Positions 17,960 to 27,360 of a stretch of DNA of 64,000 nt are shown here, in pieces. The notes under the pieces were generated by a model. It was not told the DNA's origin. It saw only the letters and a program-made list of their open reading frames with translations, and made no database searches. Origin of the DNA: Candidatus Kapaibacterium sp. (GTDB taxonomy: Bacteria > Bacteroidota > Ignavibacteria > Kapaibacteriales > UBA4661); assembly GCA_025455065.1 (NCBI GenBank), contig JALONG010000007.1, forward strand, positions 1 to 64,000. Direction: 5' to 3'. Numbering within the stretch: the stretch's first letter is position 1; every line of letters begins with the position of its first letter. Position numbers and translations under genes: made by a program.

Positions 17960-20146
17960 TTACTTCCCTATCGCCGTCATAACCCGCACCATGACTGCTT
18001 GTCCGTAAAAAATTTCTTCAGGAGTAACGGTTTGCTGACCGATGCGTAGTGCCGATTCTATGTTCACCGTTACATCGGGCTTATTCAGAAGTTTCGCTAA
18101 CTCTTTTGCACGTGGCATTGCGGATTCTTTTCCTTTGTCCACTTCGTAGATAAATGCCGTCAATGCGAGTGTTTTTGCGCTTCCGACGCTGCTTTTGAGT
18201 GCTGCAAGCGTTGTTTCCGTCAAGTCTTTCCCGAAAAGCGGTGATTGCCCCAAAAGGGTTTCTTCCCAACGACTATCGGCGGTGTTTCGCAATTCTTTTT
18301 CTTCCAAACTGACAAGTTTAACGGGAATGTTGGCAATCGGTGCATCGGCATTGCGATTGGTGATGTCGGTTACGCTCAACTGCACGGTAATATCTTGGTT
18401 TGAGCGCGGTTTATTCGACTGAACGTCCGCAATGTTCCATTCCACCACGTTTGGCGGCGATTGTGAATTGATGACTTCTTTCAAGGCAACGGATTCGTTG
18501 TTGATAAACTGCGAAATTTCCAATGTCCATTGCTTGATTCCCGCACCGGTATTGACCTCCAGACCAAAGCGCAACACAGGGGGATTGACGGAAGTTGTAA
18601 CAAAATCGCTCGTCAATGGAGCAAAAATTTCCGCTTGCGGACTAGACATTTCTACATATTGGTTGCTCTCTGCCCCTGCTACAACCGTCGTATTTACTGC
18701 CTTGCGAACCTCAATACGTTTCACGGGAACACGCCACACATCTTGCAGATAATCGCTGATGGCTTGTGCGCGGCGTTCATCCAAGCCCTCCGCTTCGGAT
18801 GTGCTTTTGTGTCCGATAATTTCAATCGTTGCCGCTGGATTTTCGCTGAGGCGTTTGCCGATGATATTCAAAATATGGCGGTACACATCGGTCGGCAAAA
18901 GTTCGGAAACATCAGGAAAAACGTACCGTGCGCGGGATGCGGATTGCACTCGTCTGTACCGTGCAGGCAGAATAGCGGAATTATTGTCAAAAAAAACAGC
19001 CCCCAACAGCGGAACACTCCGCCATGCGCGGAACTCTTCCACCGCAAGCGCGGGAGTTGCAGTTTCCATGCCGCGTTCATCTATGCCTTTAATAGATGTA
19101 ACGGTTGCGCTTAATCCAACTTTTTTCAGTTCCGCCAAGCGCACGGCGATTGCTTTATTGAGCGAATCGGTCTGCTTCAATCGTGCAGCATTTTGGGAAC
19201 GTTCTACAATCAAAAGGCTGTCGTAACGGCGCAGTTTCGAGATTTTTTCTTGTACTTCGGGAGTCATCTCTGGGCGAATTGTGCGGAATGGCGAGTATTT
19301 GAGCGATGCGCCAACGCGGAAGCCGGAAATTTTCCAATCCAAGCCGTTTGCTAAACTGAACAGCCCCGGAGACCAGAATCCTTCTGGTTGCAGCAATACC
19401 GTTCCATCAGCATTCAAAGGAATTTCATATCCTATGCCAACCGTCGGTGCGAGGTTAAACGCTTGTGCGAATGGTATTTTGTCACTCGTCTCACCAGAGG
19501 TTAAGCCAGTGGTTTGTTGATTATTGCCATTCAAAAACACATAGCGAGGGTCTTGAAGGCGCTCTATATAGAAAAAGGTCGAAGACAGCGCCAATCCTGC
19601 TTTCACGCCCGCATACAAAACCAATCTGCCATTAGCAGTGCGGTACGTCAAAGCTGGCTCGAAGGACAAAAAATTAAATCGCCCTTCAACGGAATACTCT
19701 ATCGGAATACTCGTTGGCTGGTCGGTTGTTTTGTCGTATGCGATTTCTGTATTGATAAGGCTTGATTTTGCGTTGTAGGTAGAGTAAGAAAGCCGTAGCG
19801 ATAAGCCAAAAACATTACGCTCCGGATTTGAAGAAAAAGAAAAGGGAAATTCTACCAATGCGCCAGCCGCAAAGCCAATTCCCGTCCCTGAGGGATACAA
19901 CAGTGTAGAGCCGACTGGAGGAGAGATGCTACCAAAGGAATTAAAATTGGGCGTTTGTGTTACCAAGTTCACTCCGCCAGTCAAGCCAAATCTTGTAAAA
20001 TAAGGGCTTTCCGCGTCAGGCGGCAGATAATCTTTGAGCCGAAGGGAATCTGACATTTGCGCCAGCAAACTAGCCTGTATGCCGCATAAAATCAGCACCG
20101 ACAAGGCTATATGGCAGAGAGAACGAATTGGGAATAAGGATTTCAT
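17960..20146 (-). CDS. OmpA-family outer-membrane protein
   Basis: A 728-residue exported protein. After a signal peptide (cut near LLAQM, residue 30) come ~260 residues of beta-rich sequence with alternating aromatic residues, probably an outer-membrane barrel (GLSLRLSYSTYNA, FEPALTYRTANGRLVLYAGVKAGLAL). A charged helical linker (about 285-345) leads to an OmpA-like peptidoglycan-binding region near 380-500 (AVFFDNNSAILP, then TIEIIGHKSTSEAEGLDERRAQAISDYL). There is an Ig-like stretch after it and then a second OmpA-like tail. Such proteins tie the outer membrane to peptidoglycan. The second half repeats the ordering seen in large OmpA proteins of this lineage. It is monocistronic; a prominent inverted repeat lies upstream. 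Confidence 0.8.
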   Translation of the reverse strand: MKSLFPIRSLCHIALSVLILCGIQASLLAQMSDSLRLKDYLPPDAESPYFTRFGLTGGVNLVTQTPNFNSFGSISPPVGSTLLYPSGTGIGFAAGALVEFPFSFSSNPERNVFGLSLRLSYSTYNAKSSLINTEIAYDKTTDQPTSIPIEYSVEGRFNFLSFEPALTYRTANGRLVLYAGVKAGLALSSTFFYIERLQDPRYVFLNGNNQQTTGLTSGETSDKIPFAQAFNLAPTVGIGYEIPLNADGTVLLQPEGFWSPGLFSLANGLDWKISGFRVGASLKYSPFRTIRPEMTPEVQEKISKLRRYDSLLIVERSQNAARLKQTDSLNKAIAVRLAELKKVGLSATVTSIKGIDERGMETATPALAVEEFRAWRSVPLLGAVFFDNNSAILPARYRRVQSASRARYVFPDVSELLPTDVYRHILNIIGKRLSENPAATIEIIGHKSTSEAEGLDERRAQAISDYLQDVWRVPVKRIEVRKAVNTTVVAGAESNQYVEMSSPQAEIFAPLTSDFVTTSVNPPVLRFGLEVNTGAGIKQWTLEISQFINNESVALKEVINSQSPPNVVEWNIADVQSNKPRSNQDITVQLSVTDITNRNADAPIANIPVKLVSLEEKELRNTADSRWEETLLGQSPLFGKDLTETTLAALKSSVGSAKTLALTAFIYEVDKGKESAMPRAKELAKLLNKPDVTVNIESALRIGQQTVTPEEIFYGQAVMVRVMTAIGK

Positions 20147-20188
20147 AATGATTGTCGAAAAATTTTGTGGGGGAAGTCTTTTTGCTAT

Positions 20189-20297
20189 CCGGCTGTCCGC
20201 TTCTCGAGCGGGCTGTCGGATTGACGCGAGAATTAAGCGAAAATCTCGTGGAAACTTTCTATAAACCCGACAGCCCGCTTGAGAAGCGGACAGCCGG
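20189..20297. repeat. 109-bp element with 31-bp inverted arms
   Basis: The left arm (20189-20219) and right arm (20267-20297) are perfectly complementary over 31 bp except one position, where the RNA would form a G-U pair. The loop is 47 nt (20220-20266) and holds a further small hairpin (CGCGAG/CTCGTG). Each arm also contains an internal fold (CCGCTT GAG AAGCGG in the right arm) and a repeated GGCTGTC. It is far GC-richer than its surroundings and has no U-tract on either side, so it is not a standard terminator. It lies between the beta-propeller gene and the OmpA-family gene. A REP/MITE-like element or structured RNA is possible. Confidence 0.8.
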
Positions 20298-20313
20298 GAA
20301 GATACCGCGAACC

Positions 20314-23300
20314 CTAACGATTTATGACCAACGTCGTTTGGTCGGAACCTTCTTGAGAGGTAAGGCGCAGAGCATACACACCGTTTGGCAAATTTGCCGT
20401 AGAAAATTTCATGGCGTGATTGCCCGCTTCAAATTCTTCGCCAACCTGCGACAGAACCATGTTCCCAAGCGCATTGTAGAGCGCAAGTGTTACCGTACCG
20501 GATTGCTTCAACGTAAAAGCTGTTTGCACGGCATCGTTAGCGGGATTGGGGGCAATTTCCGTTACCACAAGCGGCTTATCTACTTGCTTCAGCAAACGAC
20601 TATTGCCGCCAATGCGCCGGAGAATCACCTTGAACCGTCCATTTTGCGGGGCAGTTACAAACACATTATTCGTTCCCGAAGGGTCATTCCACGTGATGTT
20701 TTCGACAATCAATTCGGTCGAGTCTATTTCGGAAAGCATTGCAAGGGCAGGGATTTTCATCAGCGTCGTTTCTCTGCCATCCCACGGCGTAAGCAGAATC
20801 TTTGCGCGTTGGAAGGTATTTTGTGTTTCGGTGTTACGGGCAATTTCGGTACGGCTTTGGTTTGGTTGGATGTAGAGAACACGACGGTCGTAGCGGATAG
20901 AACCGCTAAATGGTGCGTTGCGCTGCCGGAGAACATTCAAATTTTCCTCGCCGCGAATAAAGAGTTCCAAGCTAACAGGAGTGCCGGGGGCAGCACTATC
21001 GGGAACAGCGCGTAAGCCCATCTGAACCACAATGTCGGTTGTATCTGCCTTACGGGTTACAATTTGCGCCGGAGCAAAAGCAGTGTCAATATCGGCTTCC
21101 ACCCGTAAGGTGTCGAAATACTGCCCTTCCACTGTCTGCATTGCCGATAGCAGAATTGCGGTCGTATCGCCCGGGCTTAGGAATACGCTTTGTCCTCTGC
21201 TCACGCTTAAACCCATATTTCCCGCAACGAAGCGTTGTGTATTGAGTCTGACGGTTCTCGTGCCGTAATTTGCGACAAGTGCAGGTACACTTGCTCCTCT
21301 ACCCGTAACCGATGTGCCAAAGTTGATGGGGAAGACCTTCAGCGGCGCACCGCGTCCTGTTATCCGTGAAGTGGTTGTGATTGGCTGCCCACCGTCTATG
21401 CTTGCTGTGATGCTCAAGGTCGCCGTTTTAGGTGCTGCGGTTAAGGGATTAAAGCGCACCGCAACGATAGCGAAATCTTGATTGAGAAGCGTGAAATCGG
21501 TCGTAACATTTTCGGCAATCGCAAAACTAAAATCGTCGCTGTTGGTGAGGACTGCGGGTCTGAGTTTGATGGTTCTTCCGCTCACGTTATAGACTTTGAC
21601 CAAACGCGTTGCTCCGCCATCGCGCAGCGTAACACGTCCGAAATCTACGGGGTCAATAGCAACGAGTTGATTGGACGATGATTGACGCACGGGAAGAATT
21701 GCAAAATCTTCCTCTGAAGCAGATGTGCCGCCACCTGCCGAAACGACGACTTTCCCCCGTGCCAAGACCTGTGCCGACATCGGTGATGCAGGCATAGGGA
21801 CGGTTGCGGTAATTTCTGTGGGGCTATCAACGGTAAACCGCTCTACGCGCACTCCTCCGATAGACACGCCGCTTACGGATGTTAGATTTGTTCCGAATAA
21901 TTTCACCGATGCTCCGGCTGGCGCAAAAGCTGGGCTGAAGGTGGAAACAGTTGGCGGTAAGGCGCGATAAACACCGCTTCCGCCCGGACCGCCGAATGTT
22001 CCTGCAAAAAGACCCGTTCCGCAGACCGCTAAGGTGAACACGCTCGGAGTGGAGGAAAAGCCATCATTGACGGCAAGCCAACTATCACCATTGTTTGCCG
22101 TGCGGTACACGCCTCTGGTTGTTCCGATGTAGAGTGCGCCGGCATATTCCGCGAAGGACTGAACAGATAAGGCGGAGGGCAAGCCTACATTTGCTTGTGT
22201 CCACGTTGTACCAAAATCTAATGAGCGAAATACGCCTCGCCCTGAAATATCTCCCGCAAAAATGGCTTTGCCATTGGTGTAGAGGGCGAAAACATTCTGG
22301 GGAAATGTCCCCGCTTGTACGCCCGGATTGACCGCCGTCCAATTCGTTCCGTTGTCGGTCGAACGATAAACCCCTCGTTCAGTTCCGGCAAGGATTGCAG
22401 AGCCAGATTGTATGAAAGCATTAACTGTCGTTTGAGCAGGTATGCCACCATTTGCCGCTCTCCAGCTTGTGCCGTTGTCTGTCGAACGGTAAATACCATT
22501 CTTCAGTGTTCCTGCATAGATGGTATTTCCACTCACCAGTAAGCCTAAGATATAGACTCCTCCGCCAAGTCCGTTCCTAAGTGTTTCCCATCGGACACCA
22601 TTGGTCGTCGAGCGGGCAACGCCCTCGCCGTATGTTCCCGCAAAAAGCGTTGTACCGTTTGCTGCCATTGCAAATATCCGCAACTCTGTAATTCCTACAC
22701 TTGAGGGTGTCCACGTTGAGCCGTTGTCGGTCGAGCGAAAAACGCCGCTTCCCGGTGTTCCGGCAAAGAGTGTCGCATCGTTCAGAAGAATAGCGCGAAC
22801 TTCTAAGGCAGGCAATCCCGAATTTCTCGGTGACCACGTTGCGCCATTATCTGCAGAGCGAAAAATTCCCGCATTCGTTCCTGCCCACACAATGCCGCTC
22901 AAAACACTCATTCCTTGAACAACGGTATTGATGGGAATAGTTTCGTCATTGATAGCAGTCCACCGTCCGCCGGCAGTGCGATAAATTTGTCCCCGACCCG
23001 ATCCTGCAAAAAGCTCTGTTGAACTTACTGACATTGAAATAATATCGGTTGAGGTCAAGCCTATATTCATAATATTCCATGTCGTGCCGTTATCGTCCGA
23101 ACTGTATGCTCCGCCTTGTCCGGCAGCAAAAAGCTGTAAGCCGATTGCTTGGATAGAACGAATGCTTCTTCCCAATCTATCACGAAGACCACGGCTTACG
23201 TCGCTCCATGTCAAGCCATTATCGGTCGAGCGAAAAATGCCGCCGCCATTATCTGCTCCGGCAAAAATCACGCCTCTGTGGACGTAAAGCGCTTGGATGA

Positions 23301-23817
23301 AATAGGTGGCAGACGTGGAAGTTGGCGTAGGAATGCCCGTATTGCTTGCTGTCCACGTTGTGCCGTTGTCCGTAGAGCGAAATACTCCATGAAATTCCGT
23401 CCCGGCAAATAATGTGGAGCCATTGACAGCAAGAGACCGAATACCGCTCGGCGGAGCAAAGACTTGCCGCCACGTTCTTCCAGTGTCCGTACTGCGTTGC
23501 AAGCCCGCACCGCCTGCAAAGATGGTCGAGCCGCTCACAAGTAATTCATTGAACGTTGGTTGAAGGAGCAAGCGCCAATTTCTGCCGCTATCCGTCGAAC
23601 TGAACAACCCTGCGCCGCCTGCAAAGACGGTCCCGCCCAATTCCGCAAAACAATCTATTCTGCCGCCATTGAGACCGTTACTGCGTTCCCAACGGAGCGG
23701 TCGGTCTGCCTGTGCTTGCAGCAAAAAGGGTGAATACATGAGAGCAGAGAGAATGCCCATCATTATCACGACCGTAGAATAAGCCCTACATTGAGCCAAA
23801 TGGCATCCAAGTATCAT
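20314..23817 (-). CDS. T9SS-exported double beta-propeller (BNR-like repeat) protein
   Basis: An 1167-residue secreted protein. After a signal peptide come fourteen repeats of about 40 residues with the pattern (L/I)FAGTxxxGVFRSTDNGTTWTxx, through about residue 640. Fourteen is twice seven, fitting two seven-bladed propellers of the sortilin/Ycf48/BNR type. Next is an IPT/TIG domain (TVSTFSPAFAPAGASVKLFG, near 650-730). Then come ASH/choice-of-anchor-type beta-sandwich modules (VAIDPVDFGRVTLRDGG onwards). The C-terminus (VTEIAPNPANDAVQTAF to the end) is a T9SS sorting domain. It probably acts outside the cell in binding or carbohydrate recognition; no catalytic residues can be assigned. The neighbouring OmpA-family gene downstream is also a surface protein. 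Confidence 0.85.
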   Translation of the reverse strand: MILGCHLAQCRAYSTVVIMMGILSALMYSPFLLQAQADRPLRWERSNGLNGGRIDCFAELGGTVFAGGAGLFSSTDSGRNWRLLLQPTFNELLVSGSTIFAGGAGLQRSTDTGRTWRQVFAPPSGIRSLAVNGSTLFAGTEFHGVFRSTDNGTTWTASNTGIPTPTSTSATYFIQALYVHRGVIFAGADNGGGIFRSTDNGLTWSDVSRGLRDRLGRSIRSIQAIGLQLFAAGQGGAYSSDDNGTTWNIMNIGLTSTDIISMSVSSTELFAGSGRGQIYRTAGGRWTAINDETIPINTVVQGMSVLSGIVWAGTNAGIFRSADNGATWSPRNSGLPALEVRAILLNDATLFAGTPGSGVFRSTDNGSTWTPSSVGITELRIFAMAANGTTLFAGTYGEGVARSTTNGVRWETLRNGLGGGVYILGLLVSGNTIYAGTLKNGIYRSTDNGTSWRAANGGIPAQTTVNAFIQSGSAILAGTERGVYRSTDNGTNWTAVNPGVQAGTFPQNVFALYTNGKAIFAGDISGRGVFRSLDFGTTWTQANVGLPSALSVQSFAEYAGALYIGTTRGVYRTANNGDSWLAVNDGFSSTPSVFTLAVCGTGLFAGTFGGPGGSGVYRALPPTVSTFSPAFAPAGASVKLFGTNLTSVSGVSIGGVRVERFTVDSPTEITATVPMPASPMSAQVLARGKVVVSAGGGTSASEEDFAILPVRQSSSNQLVAIDPVDFGRVTLRDGGATRLVKVYNVSGRTIKLRPAVLTNSDDFSFAIAENVTTDFTLLNQDFAIVAVRFNPLTAAPKTATLSITASIDGGQPITTTSRITGRGAPLKVFPINFGTSVTGRGASVPALVANYGTRTVRLNTQRFVAGNMGLSVSRGQSVFLSPGDTTAILLSAMQTVEGQYFDTLRVEADIDTAFAPAQIVTRKADTTDIVVQMGLRAVPDSAAPGTPVSLELFIRGEENLNVLRQRNAPFSGSIRYDRRVLYIQPNQSRTEIARNTETQNTFQRAKILLTPWDGRETTLMKIPALAMLSEIDSTELIVENITWNDPSGTNNVFVTAPQNGRFKVILRRIGGNSRLLKQVDKPLVVTEIAPNPANDAVQTAFTLKQSGTVTLALYNALGNMVLSQVGEEFEAGNHAMKFSTANLPNGVYALRLTSQEGSDQTTLVINR

Positions 23818-23890
23818 TATATCACCCTATTGAAAAATGATGATGAGGAGGAGTGAGCGATTGTCCGTGAACTTACATTTTTTCGCGTAT

Positions 23891-25354
23891 CTAGCATACA
23901 AAAAATCGGTGAGTTGATAAATTTTTGGGTAAAACAATGCCCTTTTTGAGCCAATCACCGCACACAAAAAAACACAATGCAAGTCCCCACACTGCCATCT
24001 CAAGCCAATACTGCTCTCCAGAGGGCGAAACAGCATAAAAAGCATAACTCAGCATAGAACCTGAAGCCAAGACGTAGAGCCATTTCCAGCCGACTGCACT
24101 ATTGAGCAACAATAACGGCAAAAAATACCACGTATGTACTTTTGCAGCAATGAGAAGCGCGGCAGAAAACGTTGCAAGCAGAATGTGGACAATACGCGAA
24201 TCATTGTTATCGTTTCGTAACAAAAGAAGCCCAATACTGAGAATTGTCACAAGCCGCATCCATGCTAGCACGGAGGGCGTAAAAAGCCAGAAATTTTCTA
24301 TGCGGAAGGCTTCGCAGCAATAACACAGCGCGTAATACACACCGCCGTTAAATTGAAATGCCGTTGTCGTGAAAACCGCATGATACCTGTATATTTCCCA
24401 AGCCTTCGGATGAAAAAACAGCGGCAACCACAAAACCAAACTGCCCACAACGACGCAAAACATCATCAATACATACTTTGGGAGGCGTTTTCCACCGCGA
24501 ACGGTATCCAAACGCACAAGCGGCAATACAAGCACTATTGGCAGAATTTTAATTGCTCCCGCAAGCACTATCGGCAGCGTTGCAAGGACGTATTTTCGCC
24601 TTGCAAGCAAGAATACAAGCCATCCCAAAGGCGCAAGCAAGAGCCCGTCCACGTGTGCTTGTCCGCAGGATTCCAGCGCCGTCAGAGGCAGACACAAATA
24701 TGCCCAAAGCCATATTGCAGACTGTTTCCAAGCCTGTAATGCCTTCCACACGAGCCATAATCCCGCAGCTTCGGAAAGCACCAGAACACTTTTCCATACC
24801 CACAACGCCCCCCAAAACGATTCCCCAAAGACCGCACCAATCCTTGCACAAAAGGCAAAGGCGTATTGCGCTAAAGGCGGATAAATTGTGGAATAATTGC
24901 GGTAATCCAGAAGTACATACAAATCTGTATGAGAACTACGAAACGCGGTAAGCTCGACCGAAGACGGGGGATAAATATAAGGATTGATGCCGCTTGCCAG
25001 TAATTCTCCGTCCCACAAATACCGCCAGACATCATCCGAAAGCCAAGGTTGTATCGGAAAGACGAATGCTCTTGAAATAACAAACAGCAGAGCAAACCAA
25101 AAGCCGCTTTGCACAAAGTATTTCTGCACAAGGCTTTCCGAGCGTTTTTGCCACAATAACAATAGCAATACAAACCCCATGATACTATGCAGAACTTGAG
25201 CAGCAAGAAATATTTGCACATTTGCTGCAACGCGAAGCGGTTGAAGCGCCGAATACACTCCAAAGCCCCCACAATACACGCACAAACAAACAAGCACCGC
25301 CGGAATATGTCTGGCGGTGCTTGCAATAGGCTGCTGAAATGTTGAAATGCTCAT
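23891..25354 (-). CDS. GT-C type membrane glycosyltransferase (DUF2029/GT87-like)
   Basis: A 487-residue protein with ten or more predicted membrane helices. The first extracytoplasmic loop contains SDDVWRYLWDGELLASGINPYIYPP followed by YSTIYPPLAQ, the recognisable signature of polyprenyl-phosphate-dependent GT-C mannosyl/glycosyltransferases with acidic catalytic residues. A later GQAHVDGLLLAPLGW segment is also typical. Such enzymes add a sugar from an isoprenoid-linked donor to a lipid or glycan on the outer face of the membrane. It lies 14 bp after the upstream membrane-protein gene, so the two are likely cotranscribed. The donor and acceptor cannot be deduced. Confidence 0.75.
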   Translation of the reverse strand: MSISTFQQPIASTARHIPAVLVCLCVYCGGFGVYSALQPLRVAANVQIFLAAQVLHSIMGFVLLLLLWQKRSESLVQKYFVQSGFWFALLFVISRAFVFPIQPWLSDDVWRYLWDGELLASGINPYIYPPSSVELTAFRSSHTDLYVLLDYRNYSTIYPPLAQYAFAFCARIGAVFGESFWGALWVWKSVLVLSEAAGLWLVWKALQAWKQSAIWLWAYLCLPLTALESCGQAHVDGLLLAPLGWLVFLLARRKYVLATLPIVLAGAIKILPIVLVLPLVRLDTVRGGKRLPKYVLMMFCVVVGSLVLWLPLFFHPKAWEIYRYHAVFTTTAFQFNGGVYYALCYCCEAFRIENFWLFTPSVLAWMRLVTILSIGLLLLRNDNNDSRIVHILLATFSAALLIAAKVHTWYFLPLLLLNSAVGWKWLYVLASGSMLSYAFYAVSPSGEQYWLEMAVWGLALCFFVCGDWLKKGIVLPKNLSTHRFFVC

Positions 25355-25368
25355 TAAATCTTGACTTC

Positions 25369-26985
25369 TTAAATCTCAATTTTCTCCAAAAGCATAAACT
25401 GTAATTCACCAATTTGTGCTTTGTAAGGGGTAAAATAAATGTTGTTGTTTCCTCTGTCAGTGTCTTCCCAGAAGGTCGGCTCTGCACTTTCGATACGCTT
25501 ACAAATCACATCCACCATACCCGCAGCTTTCATCGGGTCAATACCGTGAATATCATCGGCAATATCGTCCACCACCATTGCCGCAAGTTCATAATCTTGC
25601 TGTGAAATGTAGAAGAGCGCCAAACCCGCTTGTAGTGTGCGTACACCCGAGTTAAAGGCAGATTCCTGACTTGTGGGGTCTTTGACAATTAAATCATCCA
25701 TTTCCAAGAGTTCACACAACAAAAGGCGCTGCAAGTCCCGTTCCCAGCCGAGTTCGGAAATCAGGATAAGCACTTCTTTCATCTCGAAAGTAAACACGTC
25801 GTTGATAAACGCGAGCGTCTGCTGAGTTTGGCTATTACGGAAAATTTCCGAACCGTACATTTTCAAATAGCGCATCGCTTTTTTCACCATTTCTTGGCGG
25901 TCATTGAGCGCTAACTGCTTGATATAGGTGCTGTAATGAAAAGCAAGGTTGTAGAGATTTCGCGCTTCTTGCTGCGAAACACCATGCTTAAAGGCGGAGC
26001 GCATCATCGTATTGAAGCGCACAAGCATATATTCCATAAGCGCATCGTCGGCGTATTCCATTGAGGTTTCTGCGATAAGATTCAGTTCTGAACCGCAGAG
26101 TGAAGCCAAATCAAACGCGTTTTCATATAAAAATTTGTTGTATGCATCGCCCAAAATACGCAAACACTTGAGTTCGTAAAAGGTCTGTGTTTCCTCAATT
26201 TCCTTGAACTGTACCTCTAAGGTTTGAAAGGAAATATCGGTCGCAACTTGGTGGCTCATCTTGAAAAAATCCGGATGAAAGAGCGGTTTTACCTTCAAAT
26301 ACTCCCGCAAAATGGCACTGACGTTAATCACAATTTGCGCTTGAAGCTCTTTGAATGACACGAAGTACAAAATGTTGTCCAACTGATTCAAATACCGAAA
26401 AAGTTCTTCTTGAGTCCGCGCCGTATTCTCTCTCAAACGCAGCCAACGCCGAAGGTTTGGCGAGGATAATGAGCGAAGGAGATTCAAATTTTCGTAGTAA
26501 ATTTTCCGAATGATAGTCGAGGGCTTTGTCATTGCAAGAATGTAGTAGATATAGGGGAAGGCAAGCAATAAAGCCATTGGTAGCAATACAAAAGTATTAT
26601 ACAAACTGCTCGACGGGCGGGGCTGAGAAAATTTCACCACAACAATCGCGTGTAACGCCGATAAGACCAACAACCATGCGTACAGCAAACTCCGCCAGTC
26701 ATTCATGTACACATCAATCATACGCGGAACGACCTGAGAAGCAATCGTGATAATCACCACCAGCGTACCGATAATCATACTCACCACGCCAAGCCAGACC
26801 TCCGGCGCAAATGACATATCATGCAGCGCTTCGTCGGTTATGGGAAGCGTTAAATATGACAAGACAATATGAGCGAGCGTATCCCCAACGACAATTCCCG
26901 CGCTCACAGACAAAAACGCTATCCAGAAGCGATTCCGACGGATGTACAGGACGCTGGCATAGTACACATTAAAAAGTTGCATCAT
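25369..26985 (-). CDS. DUF2254-like membrane protein
   Basis: A 538-residue protein. The first ~160 residues contain four membrane helices (FWIAFLSVSAGIVVGDTLAHIVLSYL, VWLGVVSMIIGTLVVIITIA, LYAWLLVLSALHAIVVV, VLLPMALLLAFPYIYYIL). The intervening IASQVVPRMIDVYMNDWRS loop resembles DUF2254 proteins. The remaining ~370 residues are helical and soluble, probably cytoplasmic, with a tetratricopeptide-like look but no clear repeat register. Function unknown; the family assignment is moderate. It is the first gene of a pair with the glycosyltransferase. Confidence 0.6.
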   Translation of the reverse strand: MMQLFNVYYASVLYIRRNRFWIAFLSVSAGIVVGDTLAHIVLSYLTLPITDEALHDMSFAPEVWLGVVSMIIGTLVVIITIASQVVPRMIDVYMNDWRSLLYAWLLVLSALHAIVVVKFSQPRPSSSLYNTFVLLPMALLLAFPYIYYILAMTKPSTIIRKIYYENLNLLRSLSSPNLRRWLRLRENTARTQEELFRYLNQLDNILYFVSFKELQAQIVINVSAILREYLKVKPLFHPDFFKMSHQVATDISFQTLEVQFKEIEETQTFYELKCLRILGDAYNKFLYENAFDLASLCGSELNLIAETSMEYADDALMEYMLVRFNTMMRSAFKHGVSQQEARNLYNLAFHYSTYIKQLALNDRQEMVKKAMRYLKMYGSEIFRNSQTQQTLAFINDVFTFEMKEVLILISELGWERDLQRLLLCELLEMDDLIVKDPTSQESAFNSGVRTLQAGLALFYISQQDYELAAMVVDDIADDIHGIDPMKAAGMVDVICKRIESAEPTFWEDTDRGNNNIYFTPYKAQIGELQFMLLEKIEI

Positions 26986-27077
26986 AATTGTATCTGCGCC
27001 GAAAAAACTGAAACTTTCGTGGGTTGCAAGTACATAGCAACGTGCCTAGCAACGATAGAAGCAAAGATAAACACCTC

Positions 27078-27215
27078 ATGGCACTCGCACAAACATTTGT
27101 TGAAAATTTACGCGCAACAGCAAATAGCGTCAAGCGGAGCATCGTATCAGATGAAGTATTGTACTGGAACATTGCGGAAATTTTTTGGAAAAGACGTGTT
27201 TTTTCACTAATTTAG
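27078..27215 (+). CDS. possible small protein, 45 residues
   Basis: A short frame, ATG at 27078 to a stop at 27215, predicts a basic peptide with one helix-forming half (ALAQTFVENLRATANSVKRS) and a hydrophobic tail ending FSLI. It is followed 28 bp later by a good plus-strand terminator (27244-27273), which implies that some transcript ends there. No clear ribosome binding site is visible and I know no family. It may instead be a noncoding leader or antisense RNA. The rest of the 375-bp gap (26986-27360) holds the divergent 5' regions of the membrane-protein gene and rimP. Confidence 0.25.
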   Translation: MALAQTFVENLRATANSVKRSIVSDEVLYWNIAEIFWKRRVFSLI

Positions 27216-27243
27216 TGGCTTGTTCAAATCAACGCTTGTTGCG

Positions 27244-27273
27244 ATGGGCTTTCTAAGAAAAAGCCCATTTTTT
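27244..27273 (+). terminator. intrinsic terminator upstream of rimP
   Basis: ATGGGCTTT pairs with AAAGCCCAT across a 7-nt loop and is followed by TTTTTTG. No established plus-strand gene lies upstream in the window, so it ends either a short transcript (see 27078) or a leader of the rimP-nusA-infB operon. Confidence 0.8.
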
Positions 27274-27360
27274 GTATCTTCACCTCACCTAGCCTGTCGT
27301 AAACAGCGATAAATCGGCGATTACGATGATAATGCTATGGCTTTGAGGTTCAAATGATGT

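Noticed and set aside
23827-24045. Short minus-strand frame overlapping the glycosyltransferase gene
   Set aside because: Overlaps the end of the glycosyltransferase in another frame and has no protein-like features.
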